A stretch of 64,000 nucleotides of DNA from Pelecanus crispus (Eukaryota; Chordata; Aves; Pelecaniformes; Pelecanidae). Where the stretch lies: NCBI RefSeq assembly GCF_030463565.1, contig NC_134643.1, forward strand, positions 8,726,657-8,790,656, in the 5' to 3' direction. The position numbers were made by a program, and so were the translations under genes. The notes under the pieces were generated by a model, which saw nothing but the letters and a program-made list of their open reading frames with translations, was not told the DNA's origin and did not search any database. This document shows positions 1 through 12,432 of the stretch, piece by piece (within the stretch, counting starts at the first letter, position 1; every line of letters begins with the position of its first letter).

Positions 1-1837
1 GGGTTGGTTCCTACAGTTGCCGAGTGAAGGGCTCATGTTCCTCAGTAGCAAGAAAAATAGTACCTAAAAAGGAATTTAATCTTTTGGCACCCAGCTACTG
101 TTTTCCATAATATGCCAAAGGACAGACACAAAATTTGTTACCAAACAGATCAATTAGATCTTTTTATCCATTCCCACCGTTACAATCTGAAATTGCAGAG
201 CAAGGAACATGTTTTACAGCATGTGGGTCTAAATGTTATTCAACAACTTTTACCCACTGAATTATTTGTTGGCTCTGTTACATACCTTTGCTTAGCTTCT
301 CTTCTTGGAGCCAGTACAACAGCAGGACTGCAGGCAGCTACGGATGTGTATAGGTGAAAAGACTATCCCCTCCCCAGAGAAGGCATCGTCTTGTTAGCCA
401 TAGCATATGTCTGCTTTGTGTCAGGGCAGGAAAGCTAAGAGTCCCTTCTGCTACTGCTGTGGCATTCTCCTGCTTAATTAAAGAGTTACAAAAAAGCAGT
501 AATTTAAAAAGAGCAGATGGAGAGCTGTGACTGCTGGTGTATGGAAAAGAGGGCAACAGAACAGGGCTACATTCAAAATGTATAGCTGGCCCCAAATTAC
601 AGGAACCTGCCATTATTCTTGGAGGGGTTTTAGTCTCTGTGTAGAGTCCTTAGCCAAAATAAAGCTCCATGTGCATGTTCTGAAGCCTGCAAAGCTCAAA
701 CAACAGCATTTTGTATCTGATGCTCAAGCACTGAAATCAATGACCACCTCTCTTGGGATGGACCCGCCACATCAAACACTTAGGTCTGGCTGTGCCCAGT
801 TGTTTCATTAGGGGAACTAATGGCCCAGATGATTTGTTTTTTGCCACTGTTGGCACACTTATTTGTGTTCTAAATGCTTCCATTAGCAATAATGAAGAAA
901 TAAGACCTTTCTTATGGTTTAGATACGACTTTTCTAAAGGTCTGTAATTAGGCATGCTGGTTGGAGAGAGACTGAATACACATACCATTGTATAGCTGGA
1001 TTATTGCCAAGCCATTGCCTTTCAGATATATATTTTGTGTTACCACCTAGCCCCAGTGTATTAGGTATTATATCTCTCGGTACAATAGTCCTCAACCTAC
1101 GGCTGTGGGACAAATAATAATAGCAGAAGCAAAGATGAACACTGTCATGCTAGAAGCATGTGATGCCACAGGGAATGGACTCTGAAGGTCCCAAAATAGC
1201 TGTATTACAATCTATTATATCTGAATATAATGATATATCTATAATTATATACATAGTGTGTATATATTTATATATATGATCTGTAAAGTTTTGGATTTCT
1301 TGAGCCCTGTGTCTCCAGGGCAATATGCAGTCATGTTCATGAAAGGCTTTGTATTGATTCACAGGAAGAGTCCCCAAGGTCCTACAGGCTGGAAAGTGAC
1401 TTTCTGGGGAGCCGATGAACGGTTTAGTGCTGGATCAGGCTCCTCATGTACAGGACTCTTCTTTAGCTCCTAAAGCGAATGCAAAACCAATACAGTGCAG
1501 AGGATCCTCAGTGAAAACTTTGGTGTCAAGAGGCAATCAAAACTGAGCCAGGATTTTGATAATCTTCTCATGCTCAGCTGCTGTAAGAACATGGAGCAGA
1601 GGGCTGCCACAGCTGATAGGGGAAAAATAGCCTTGTAGTTGGAGCTAGACTCCCTGGGCTCCTGTGCGAGCCGAGCATGTCATTAGTCTCTCTGGTTGGG
1701 TTTATCCTGCCTGAGCTCTTTGGTTGGGACAGCAGTCAAGACTTACATGGTTCCTAGGAAGACATGTGTCCTTTTAGGTATCCTGAGCTCAGCCCTTCAT
1801 CTTTATTAAGGAGCAATGCACAAAAAAGGAGAGCTGT
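1..1837. other. Intergenic stretch, no gene seen
   Basis: No open frame here has splice sites or a recognisable protein. An AT-rich patch with alternating TA steps lies around 1200-1280. The short open frames look like chance. Confidence 0.6.
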
Positions 1838-2560
1838 CATAGAATCACAGACTGGTTTGGGTTGGAAGGGTCCTTTAAAGATCATCTAGTCCAAGCCCCC
1901 TGCCACGGGCAGGGACATCTTTCACTAGATCAGGTTGCTCAAAGGCCCGTCCAATCTGACCTTGAACACTTCCAGTGATGGGGCATCCACAACTTCTCTG
2001 GGCAACCTATTTCAGTGTCTCACCACGCTCACCATAAAGAATTTATTTCCTATGTCCAATCTAAACCTACCCTCTTTCAGTCTAAAACCATTACCCGCTG
2101 TCCTGTCACTATAGGCCTACTAAAAAGTCTATCCAAATATCTCTTATAAGCCCCCTTTAAGTATTGAAAGGCTGAAATAAGGTCTCCCTGGAGCCTTCTT
2201 TTCTCCAGGCTTAACAACCCCAACTCTCCGAGCCTTTCTTCATAGGAGAGGTGCCCCATCCCTCTGACCATTTCCATGGCCCTCTTCTGGACCTGCTCCA
2301 ACAGGTCTTTCTTGTACTGAGGACTCCAGAGCTGGATGCAGTGCTACAGGTGGCGTCTCATGAGAGTGAAGTAGAGGGGCAGAATCACCTCCCTCGACCT
2401 GCTGGCCATGCTTCTCGTGATGCAGCCCATGGTATGGTTGGCTTTCTGGGCTGCAAGTGCACATTGTTGGCTCATGTCCAGCTTTTCATCCACCAGTACC
2501 CCCAAGTCCTTCTCGGCAGGGCTGCTCTCAATCCTTTCATCCCCCAGCTTTTATTGATTG
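1838..2560 (-). mobile_element. CR1 LINE, outer copy, 3' part
   Basis: This is the 3' end of a CR1 LINE read on the minus strand. It begins at 1838 with the reverse complement of the CR1 tail octamer and then the typical tail phrase with GGTTGGAAGG. On the minus strand it encodes the C-terminal end of the CR1 ORF2 protein, for example RGMGHLSYEERLGELGLFSL-like text around 2220-2290. It breaks off near 2560, where a plus-strand CR1 begins, and resumes near 5381 with the next part of the same element. The boundary is good to within a few bases. Confidence 0.9.
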
Positions 2561-5380
2561 CCTCTACACGAGCGCATGCAACGTGGGCAACAGGAGGAGC
2601 TGGAAGCTGCTGTGCTACTAGAAAGCTACGACCTGATTGCCATAACCGAAATCACACGAATCACACGACTGGAATGTGGCTATTGATGGCTACAGGCTCT
2701 TCAGAAGGGACAGGCAAGGAAGGAGGGGCAGAGGCGTTGCCCTCTACGTAAAGAAATCAATACAGTGTGAAGAGCTGTCCCTGAAGAATAGCCATGAGCA
2801 GGTCGAAAGCTTATGGGTAAGAGTCAGAGACAGAGGCAACAAAGGGAACCGTGTAGCTGGTGTCTACTACAGGCTGCCTGATCAAGGGGAGCCTGCTGAC
2901 GAAGCCTTCTTCCTCCAGCTCCGGGAGGCTTCGCGCTTGCAGACTCTTGTCCTGCTGGGGGACTTCAACCACCCTGACATTTGCTGGAAAAGCAACACAG
3001 TGAGCTGTAGGCAATCCAGGAGATTCCTAGAATGCATAGATGACAACTTCCTAAGCCAGGTAATAGACACACCTACCCGAGGGGATGCGATACTGGATCT
3101 CATGGTCACCAATGCAAGTGATGTCAAGACTGGAGGCAGCTTGGGCTGCAGTGATCACGCATTGGTGGAGTTCACGCTCCTGAGGGACATGGGAAAAGCG
3201 AGGAGTACAGTCAGGACCCTAAATTTTAGGAAAGCAAACTTCCAGCTCTTCAAGGAGTTAGTCAGGGAGATGGTCCTCAGGGACAGGGGAACAGAACAGA
3301 GTTAGCAGATCTTTAAGGACACCTTCCATAGAACACAACAGCTATGAGTCCCCAGGTGTAAAAAATCAGGCAAGGAAGGGAAGAGACCAGCATGGCTGAG
3401 TCGAGACATGCTGGTCAAACTAAAGAGTAAGAGGGAACTGCACAGGCGGTGGAAGCAGGGACAGGTGTCCTGGGAAGAGTACAGGGAAACGGCCCAGTTG
3501 TGTAGGGAGGAGGTCAGGAAGGCCAAGGCACAGCTGGAGCTGAATTTGGCAAGGGACATAAAGAATAACAAGAAGGGTGTCTACAGGTATGTCAACCAGA
3601 AAAGGAAGGTTAAAGAAAGCGTACCCCCCAATGAACAAGAAAGGCGAACTTGTATCAATGGACAAGGAGAAGCCTGAGGTACTCAACAACTTCTTTGCCT
3701 TGGTCTTCACCGGCAACCTCTCTCCTCACCCCTCCTGAATCGATGGACCGAAAGATGGGGACCAGGGGGGTAAAGCCCCTCCCACTGTAAGGGAAGATCA
3801 GGTTCGAGACCACCTGAAGAACCTCAATGTACACAAGTCTATGGGACCTGATGAGATGCATCCCAGAGTCCTGAGGGAATTGGCTGATGTAGTTGCAAAG
3901 CCACTCTCCGTGATATTTGAAAAGTCATGGCAGTCAGGTGAAGTCCCTGGTGACTGGAAGAAGGGGAATGTTGTGCCCATTTTTAAAAAGGGAAGAAAGG
4001 AGGACCCGGGGAACTACCGACCTGTCAGCCCCACCTCTGTGCCTGGGAAGATCATGGAACAGATCCTCCTAGAAGCTATGCTCAAGCACATGGAGGACAG
4101 GAAGGTGATTTGAGACAGCCAGCATGGCTTCACCAAGGGCAAGTCCTGCCTGACCAACCTAGTGGCTTTCTATGAAGGAGTAACTGCATCAGTGGACAAG
4201 GGAAAAGCGGTGGATGTCATCTATTTGGACTTCTGTAAAGCGTTCGACACAGTCCCCCACAACATCCTTCTCTCTAAATTGGAGAGATATGGGTTTCATG
4301 GGTGGATTGTTTGGTGGATGAGGAATTGTCTGGATGGTTGCATCCAGAGGGTCATGGTCAATGGCTCGATGTCCACATGGAGACCGGTGACAAGTGGAGT
4401 CCCTCAGGGGTCCGTACTGGGACTGCTGCTATTTAACATCTTCACCAATGACACAGTGGGATTGAGTGCACCCTCAGCAAGTTTGCAGATGACACCAAGC
4501 TGAGTGGTGCGGTTGACACACCAGGAGGATGACATGTCATCCAGAGGGACCTGGACAAGCTGGAGAGGTGGGCTTCTGTGAACCTCATGAGGTTCAACAA
4601 GGCCAAGTGCAAGGTCCTGCACCTGTGATGGGGTAACTCCCGATGTCAATACAGGCTGGGGGATGAAGGGATTGAGAGCAGCCCTGCCAAGAAGGACTTG
4701 GGGGTACTGGTAGATGAAAAGCTGGACATGAGCCAACAGTTTGTGCTTGCAGCCCAGAAAGCCAACCATATCCTGGGCTGCATCAAAAGAAGCGTGGCCA
4801 GCAGGTCGAGGGAGGTGATTCTGCCCCTCTACTCTGCTCTGGTGAGACCTCACCTGCAGCACTGCGTCCAGCTCTGGGGCCCTCAGCACAAGAAGGGCAT
4901 GAACCTGCTGGAGCGGGTCCAGAGGAGGCCACAAAAATGATCCGAGGGCTGGAGCACCTCTCCTGTGAGGCCAGGCTGAGAGAGTTGGGGTTGTTCAGCC
5001 TAGAGAAGAGAAGGCTGCGAGGAGACCTTATTGCGACCTTCCAATACTTAAAGGGGGCCTACAGGAAAGATGGGGAGAATCTTTTTAATAAGGCCTGTTG
5101 TGACAGGACAAGGAATAACGGATTTAAACTAAAGAAGAATAGATTTACACTAGACATTAGAAAGAAGTTTTTTACAATGAGGGTGGTGAAGCACTGGCAC
5201 AGGTTGCCCAGAGAGGTGGTAGAGGCCCCATCCCTGGAAACATTCAAGGTCAGGTTGGACGGGGCTCTGAGCAACCTGATCTGGTTAAAGCTGTCCCTGC
5301 TCACTGCAGGGGGGTTGGGCTGGATGACCTCTAAAGGTCCCTTCCAACCCAAAGCATTCCGTGATTCTATGATTCTATGA
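2561..5380 (+). mobile_element. CR1 LINE, inner copy, about 2.8 kb
   Basis: A long plus-strand CR1 LINE that is 5' truncated just ahead of the endonuclease domain and complete at the 3' end. It terminates in two tail octamers, GATTCTAT repeated, at about 5363-5380. It sits inside an older minus-strand CR1, whose two halves flank it. CR1 is the dominant non-LTR retrotransposon of birds. It is copied by target-primed reverse transcription starting from its 3' tail, which explains the 5' truncation. Confidence 0.93.
2584..5275 (+). pseudogene. CR1 ORF2 relic: endonuclease and reverse transcriptase
   Basis: The open frames of the inner CR1 add up to a degraded ORF2. The apurinic-type endonuclease domain is at 2676-3305. 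It shows LLGDFNHPDI, where D and N are catalytic-type residues, and the C-terminal SDH motif in GCSDHALVEF. The reverse transcriptase is at 3841-4503, with the KAFDTVPH and [10 protein letters not shown] motifs. The region that should hold the YADD-type catalytic box is broken by a frameshift after FNIFTND (about 4440-4500). The C-terminal portion continues in two other frames at 4698-4940 and 4937-5275. A stop after 3303, another near 4113 and several frame changes make it non-functional. Confidence 0.9.
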
Positions 5381-5937
5381 TACTGTGGGCTGCAGTGACC
5401 CAAGTGCAGGATGCTGCGCTTGGCCTTGTTGAACTTCATGAGATTCACATGGGCCCACTCCTCAAGCCTGTCAAGGTCCCTCTGGATGGCATCTCTTCCC
5501 TCTAGCCAATCAGCTGCAGCACTCAGCTTGGTGTCACCTTCAAACTTGCTGAGGGTGCACTCAATCATAGAATCATAGAATCAATCCCACTGTGTATGTC
5601 ATTAATCAAGATATTAAATAGTATTGATCCCAATATGGACCATTGAGGGACACCACTCATTACTGGTTTCCACTTGGACATTGAGCCGTTGACTGTAACT
5701 CTTTGGATGTGTCCATGCAGGCAATTCCTTATCCATTTAATAGTCCATCCATCAAATCCATATCTCTCCAATTTAGATGCAAGAATGTTGTGGGAGACCA
5801 TATCAAGGGCCTTTCAGAAGTCCAGGTAGATGATATCAGTAGTTCTTCCCTTGTCTACTGATGCAGTCACTCCATCATAGAAGGCCACTTATATGGCCAC
5901 TTAGTCAGGCATGATTTGCCCTTGGTGAAGCTGTATC
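5381..5937 (-). mobile_element. CR1 LINE, outer copy, 5' part
   Basis: This is the continuation of the minus-strand CR1 that was interrupted near 2560. The minus-strand frame at 5565-5801 encodes reverse transcriptase text such as [12 protein letters not shown] and [17 protein letters not shown], with Q-G changed to Q-W in the usual PQGSVLG motif. The upstream end fades out around 5937 after the sequence encoding the TKGKSC-like region. It is decayed and non-coding. Confidence 0.9.
5562..5586 (-). repeat. Minute CR1-tail insertion with 5-bp duplication
   Basis: Within the outer CR1, the expected phrase is split by two copies of the CR1 tail octamer in reverse orientation (ATAGAATC repeated, 5567-5581). 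The block is flanked by CAATC at 5562-5566 and again at 5582-5586. It reads like a CR1 insertion truncated to almost nothing, with a short target duplication. Slippage is a possible alternative. Confidence 0.5.
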
Positions 5938-5940
5938 AAC

Positions 5941-8900
5941 CTTTCCCTTCTGCTTTTTCTGCTGGGGAGGGGGTGGCCATGGCTGTATCATATGGGAAGA
6001 TGGCTTGGCAGCCAGGCCTGGATCGGTAAGAACACACAATATTGACAGAGTTTGCTTTATCCATGACATGAATGCTGCTGAGCCACAAAACAGCAGAGCC
6101 GCGATGTGTCAAGTCATAAATAACTCATCATGAGGAAAGTGTGCACCATCTGGGCATAGAGCCATAGCATTCATCCTTAGATACGCATTCAAATCAGCTC
6201 CATTAGTGTCATATTCTTCTGTAATTACTCCATTGATTCAAACTGCATCTTATCTCCCCGCCAAGAGCTGCAAACACCCTTTAATTTACTGAAAGGCAGA
6301 AGGAAGGAGAATGCTAATATAACATCCACGCTGTGTTCAGAGTAAGGCTATGGAGAACATGCAAATGGGGCATGAAAGCCTACAAAGGTTGAACAGTACC
6401 AATTCTGTAGGTGCTAAACTCAGCAAAAGCAAAAACCTGAAAGCTAATGGGATGCCAGTGTTTACTTACGTAGCAACATCCCAGGACCCTTGTGCTCACC
6501 ATAAGAGTAGAAGGGGTATGAACTCTTCAGTGACCCTGGTCTGTTCTGTGTTGGTGATGAAACCCAAAACCTGTCAAGTTTCATACGGTCTCCAATTTCC
6601 CAGCGGAGGTTTCAAAGTGCTCTTGTTACAATATCTTGTTTTCAGAAGTACCTTTCATGAAACTTTACAAATTCTCCTCCTTAATCCCCTTTAAATGAGG
6701 GTCTCGTGACTTCCAAGAACTCCCTGAAAGCCTTACTATTTATATTATTATTGTTGGCACGCAGGAAGTTCATTACTACCAAGAGCTGCTGGAATAGTTT
6801 TCAGGGTGAGAGAGGGCATGAAGGAAGCTCTTAGGCTGTCCCTCATCACTCTGCTATGCAGGAGCTGTTGCAGAACAGCAGCTGAAAGCTGCCTGACCCC
6901 TCTGAAAAAAATAACCCAGCTGATGCAAGCAGAGAAATGAACGGTTAGGAGCTAGATTTAGAACAAGAAGAACTTCTTGTCAAATAGAGGAAACTGCACC
7001 ATTTTGGTTGGGGTTGTATCTGGAGTAGTTATGTATCAACTAAAGCAATGCCATTGAAAGATGAAAGGGAAGGTGGCTGGATGGGGAATCCTGAAGGCAG
7101 GAGAGAGGTTGTGGTGCTCGTTGGTCTGTGCAGAGACACGCCAGCCCACTACTACCAACGCTGCTGTGCACCAGCCCTGGGCAGGACGCAGGGCAAACTC
7201 TTTGATAAGAGCTTGCTACTTCTACTAGTAGGATGGATTTTATTTTTCATATGTGCAGGCCATGGAAGTAAATGAGTTGTGCATTGGCCAGGATGAAAGG
7301 CTCTGCGCCGTGCCATGCCATTACCTCTGTGTTCATGTGGGAGTGGAAAGCAAAGAAAAAATATAATGAGAAAGTCTGGTTTCACTTAGGTGCTGTTTAT
7401 ATTGAGAGTCAAGAACTCCCAGCCCACACACACTCTCTCCAGACAGCTGCCAACTAGAGAGTCAAGATTAAGAAGAAGAGAAGAAGGGAAAACATTACAG
7501 TAGCGTAAACTACTAACAGAGGTTTTGGTGGTAAAGCACAAGGAAGTGGAGTCAAAAAAAATATGAATCCTGTCCAAGGATGCTCTCAGGCTTCTTGGAG
7601 AGCTCTGGCCAAGTCACCAAGGCCATGATCTCCCAGCTGAATTTTCCAAAGTGTTAAAATTTAAATGTCATTTAAATAAATGACAACAGGGATTTTTTTG
7701 AGGTGCTAAGCTCCTGCAAATTCTGGAGAAGGCAAGGGTGTTAATGTTTCTCTGGCAACCACAGTGCATAGTTGAGTGCCCAGTTTGAGCACTTTGAAGG
7801 GATGGGTTTAACCCTCTGGATTTAATTTGCTTAAAGTAAAGCAAATTTGCACCAAAGTAAGTTTGGAGAAAATAAAGGTAGCTTTTACTTGTTGCACTGG
7901 AGAAAAGACCGTCCCCATGCAATTTCCACAGTTGCACTGACAAAATGACCACAATCCTCTTCTGCTGAGGGGTGGAGGGAAACCTTTGCAAAGGTAAGCA
8001 AAGGAAACAGTTTAGTATCAACTAGCTGCTGTTCATCAAGTAATGCCGTTCATTTCCTGCTAATTTTTAGCTGCTAACTAGTCATCAAAATACTTAACAA
8101 CTCCCAAAGGATACTTGAAATGCATCCTTCAGCAGTCAGACACTCAGGCCTGCGGGGTCATCCAGCACCTGGGGAGAGTTGAACACAACAGCTCTTGGCT
8201 GTTTTCCCAGGAGAGCACGAGCACTGCCAGGAATCCTCCTGAGGATTGTGTCCCTAGGAGCTGGTACTACAAAACCATGAGTACGTGGGAGTTTGACCCT
8301 GAGAAGTCCCGTTATTTTCAATGGGCTGTTCATATTTTTCATGTATTTGTGGAGTTTCCCTATGGGGTATAACTTCAGCATAGGGCTTCACCTAGGCAGC
8401 TACTGGTACTTTTCCTCCATCTCAGCTATCCTTGTCTCTTGCAGTCCTGTATCTCCATGCAATGAGCACTTTCCCCGCCTGTAAATGTGTGACAAGTCGT
8501 GATCAGGCTCTGTTTTACACTTGATCTGCACGGGTATAAACAATGTTGCCAACTGTCAAGCAGGGAGGAATCAAGCTCTGAAGTCCTTGATGTAATGCAT
8601 TACTTGAACCCCTTAGGTATAAACCAAGCTACAAATTGTCCAGAGAAAGATCCATAGAACAAAATGTGGATGATAATAGAAATTTATCTTCTTTAGTGTG
8701 GGGTATTCATGAGGTTTCTTTTCAATTTCCCAGACTGCAATTATACCTTTGAATTTAGGAGTCTGTCATCATTATCTTGCCACTCAGATCAGTGCTGATC
8801 CAAAGCCTGATAAAATCATTGTGACGCAATATTGTACCAACCAGTGCCTGTTGACATCCAGAGACTTGAAAATTAGCTTCATTGGGTCAAATCCACTCTC

Positions 8901-11900
8901 TAGCTTCTTTAGCCAAACAACTAACCTAGGTATCAAAAAAATGCAGGTGAAAAAGAGACTTCAAGGTTTGAAAGTATCTATGAGGTCCTCTAAAAAGGTC
9001 TACGTACCCTAAAGGTATGACTGATGCTCTATATAGGAAATCATAGTGAGAGTGATTTCAGTGAGGCTCCCCAGCTTACTTCATCAGTCATATCATTCCC
9101 AGGATCTCTCATTTAAGGTCTCAGCTCCTGAGTTTCTGGTGTCCCAAACATCTTGAAAGGGAAGAAATGATTCCATGATGCATTAGATGATGTTTGGGGT
9201 TCTTTTGTTTCAGAAAAACCCCCAAGCTGAACTCAAAGATCAACAGCGTTCAAGTCAGGTGAGTGATATTGCTAGTTAGGAAGGGTCACTAATATGCTTT
9301 TGTCAACATGAAACTTTTATTGGAGTCATAGCACAGTTGTTGGTTCAGAACAATAAGGCTTTCTCCTAAGTTTCCACCCCAGATTTTATCAGTGGCTAAA
9401 ACTGAACTTGAAAATAAAAGGTGGGAAAAATTTTGATGTAGCTGAGGTTGAAAGACTAAGCAAGTTTCAGTGTGCAGCTCTGGCAGCTTTGATTTATGGC
9501 CTTGTAAAGTCTGATAAAGACCCTCCAGGCAGCATACAAAGTACAAAAGAATTAATTCTTTACATGTCAGAATCAGGATAAAGATGCTAGATGTGAAGAA
9601 CTTCATTGACATTTAATCATGCTTCATTACTAAGGCAATCTCTAAATATTAAAATGATGGTCAGTTATTTACAAGCACATTGCTGCCACGGTAATTTGTG
9701 ACCAAACGAGTCTAACTCAATCTCTTTGGTAATTATATTCAAATCTAATTTTTGTTGGGATCATGTTTATATCGGATTTAAGGGTGGCTCCATCTGGAGC
9801 AGATGCAGACTTCTCATAAAAGGAATAAGTGATCAAATTCTGGATTTGGTTACATGCATGCAACTCCATTGTAATCCGAAATGTGTGACTACATGTCCCA
9901 GTGGGGAGGGTCAGCTGGAAGATCTCGTTAATTAGTATATTATGTGCTCAAATTAGAATTTTATGCTGCTATTAGTTAAAAATGGACGGATCGTCTGCTT
10001 GAAAAGGATTATGCTGACAGGTAGACAGCAGGTCTCTTGGTGCTGGAAGTTCTCAGCATATTTGTTGTTAGCCCCCTGCTGATGTAATTTTGAAAATGAA
10101 AGAGACAAAAGAGTATGAGCATTTTTCCTGACATTACTTCAGCTTTTTTTAAAGAATTTGGTGCAAAACCATGAATTAAAAGTCTCCTGAATAGGACTGT
10201 GGGATTCCTGTGTTGACATAGCACGTTTGCCTTTTGCCGCTTAGCAGGTATATGTTATTTTAATTTATAGATTTCAGAATGCGCAGGAAAGAGGACAAAT
10301 TTTGTGGTTTTTAGCTGGAGAAACTGAGATACAAAGGGAAGTTCAGATATGCCAAGGAGGATGGAAATTTTTGTCTTCTCCATTGTGCCTCACTGGCTCC
10401 TTTAGCGATGTCTGGATATTATTTTAGGACAGGCGTGAGCTTTGCTTCGGGGACTGAAATGCCTCCAGTCCCTGTTCTCAGGCAGCCCTGTGCTTTCTCC
10501 TTGCTTTTCCTCTCCACCCTCCCACCAAGGCCACCCACACCCTGCTCACCGAGACCCTGTGCTCCTCTTTCTCTCGTCGTGGTCCATATTTTCCCTCAGC
10601 CCTGTGTTCCAGTCCCTTCCCTTAGATGTATACCAGATGTCCTGTGTGCCTCCCACCACCTTTTGTCTCCATCTTCTTCCTCCCTCTCACACCAGGAGCT
10701 ATGTGTGTGGTCCCCAGCCCATCACACACCATGACCATAACCTCCCTCTCTCTTCATTACAGGGCTCTTCCCCACTCTCTGCTGCAGTCCCATTGCTGGG
10801 ACCCTCTTCTTCCTCTCCGTATTTATCATGTTTCTTCTCCTGCTGTGGCAGAGCACCCAAATCCCCCTGTATCTCCATGTGCCACGCTTTCATTCTCATC
10901 CCATCAGTCAGTATGCACTCTGCATGCCTTCTTCCACCCACTGCACTTCTACTTCCAACCAGTGCATCACAGCGCCTCTCTGAATACCCCCATCTTCTTA
11001 CTTTGCTTCACTTATTTATTTTATTTTTGCCTGCGAAGGCAATCATTGAGGGTATTACCATTTTAAAGGCAGTTGTGCTGATGGGCAGAGCTGAGAGGGA
11101 GGACACTGTTATGCAGTAAGGCACAAAGAGCTGCCACTAAGCAAGCCTCTGATGCGCAGACCCTCATAGAAAAGCTGGATGTGGATACCTAGACTCTGAG
11201 ACTTCTGTGGGTCTCCCGTTTCTCTCCAACATGTCACCAAAATCAGCTCAGCTCAGCCCATTGGTAGCAGAGTGCTCTGACAGCCTGGGACTGATCAGAT
11301 GCAACATCTGGGCTGCGTGTGTCATGGAGAGAGAAGTGCTCCTCATGTGTGTGGGATGTCATGAGTGTCACCAACAGGACCCCATAGACCTTGGCAGGAA
11401 GGTCTCAAATGCTGAGGGGCAGCAGAAAGCCCAATTCCTAGCTGTGACAAGGAGTTTCCTTGCAGGTCTCCCCAGTGACAGGAAAACATCAAGGCACATA
11501 GAAGAAGATGTTCAGCAGGTACTTCAGGGCAGGACTATGCATCATCCTGATGGATGTTTTTGTAGCTTGTTCTCAAAAAAACCCCAAACAACAGTGATGG
11601 ATAATGTGATGTGGTGACTTGGATGACTGAATAACTTGAATCACCCAGATTGTCCAGAGCAGTGGGGCCCATTCCTGACTACTCCTCTGACTGGAAATTG
11701 CTATAAATTTGTACTCCTAAATTTGACCATGTGTACTCCTAGAGAAACCCCTGGCGCAGGTCAGTCAGCAGAATCCCTGCTCCACCACCGCAAAGGCATG
11801 GGAGCATCTTTGGATCGGTACGGTGTCAGCCCTTCAGCATTGCCTGTGCCAACACCACTGACCTGTGGAGTTAGAGATGTTTGTGCCCAATGTAGGGAAC

Positions 11901-12186
11901 CTGTTTTGCTACAACAGACACTCGCGGGATGAGGAAGATATTGGCAGTGGCTTTGGTAGCACAGAGAAGAGCAGCAGGTGAGCCAGAGGCAGAACGCAGT
12001 GGTTGGAAGGGAGCAGGTAGGAGCAGAAGGAGGGGAGAAATTGTCACAAAAGTGTCGTAAAGCCAAGAGCACCACCATCTGCATTGCTGTCTCGGTGACA
12101 GCAAGCAGATGCCTCAGTCCGATCCCATTTCCTCGTGCTTATAAGCAGCATACATGCAGCATACATGCATCAAAAAACATACGTCA
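5941..12186. other. Intergenic stretch, no gene seen
   Basis: No frame here has a recognisable product or convincing splice sites. Bases about 10490-10990 are strongly pyrimidine-rich on the plus strand, so several overlapping long open frames appear there (Ser-, Pro- and Leu-rich). I regard them as composition artefacts. Confidence 0.55.
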
Positions 12187-12432
12187 CACAACCACAGAAA
12201 CATTGACTGGAAGGAGCTTCTTGATGTCTCTTGTCCAACCATCTGCTTAAAGCAGGACTGCTGCCAGCACTACAGCAGGTCAGCTGTGGCTTTGTCCTGC
12301 CAAGTCTTGAAATCCTCCAAGCACAGCACCCCCATCACTCTTGGGTGACCTCTTCCCATGCTGCATTACCCTCTGGGTGAGAAAGCCTTTCCTAACATCC
12401 ACCCTGAGCCTCCCAAGCAAAAAAAAAAAAAC
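12187..12432 (-). mobile_element. CR1 LINE 3' fragment
   Basis: Read on the minus strand, this is the 3' tail of a diverged CR1. The plus strand shows the typical text ACTGGAAGGAGCTTCTTGAT, then CCAACC, AAAGCAGG and, further on, CCTAACATCCACCCTGAGCC. It ends at an A-rich run (12420-12432 on the plus strand). The sequence differs from the copies at 1.8 and 20.5 kb, so it belongs to another, older subfamily. Confidence 0.7.

Noticed and set aside
2251-2751. Plus-strand open frame of 166 codons
   Set aside because: It is antisense to the outer CR1 and runs across the junction into the inner CR1, so it is a shadow of repeat sequence.
10442-11119. Overlapping plus-strand open frames of 225 and 146 codons
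   Set aside because: The region is a C/T-rich stretch, so the Ser-, Pro- and Leu-rich text in several frames reflects composition. No splice sites or domain were seen.
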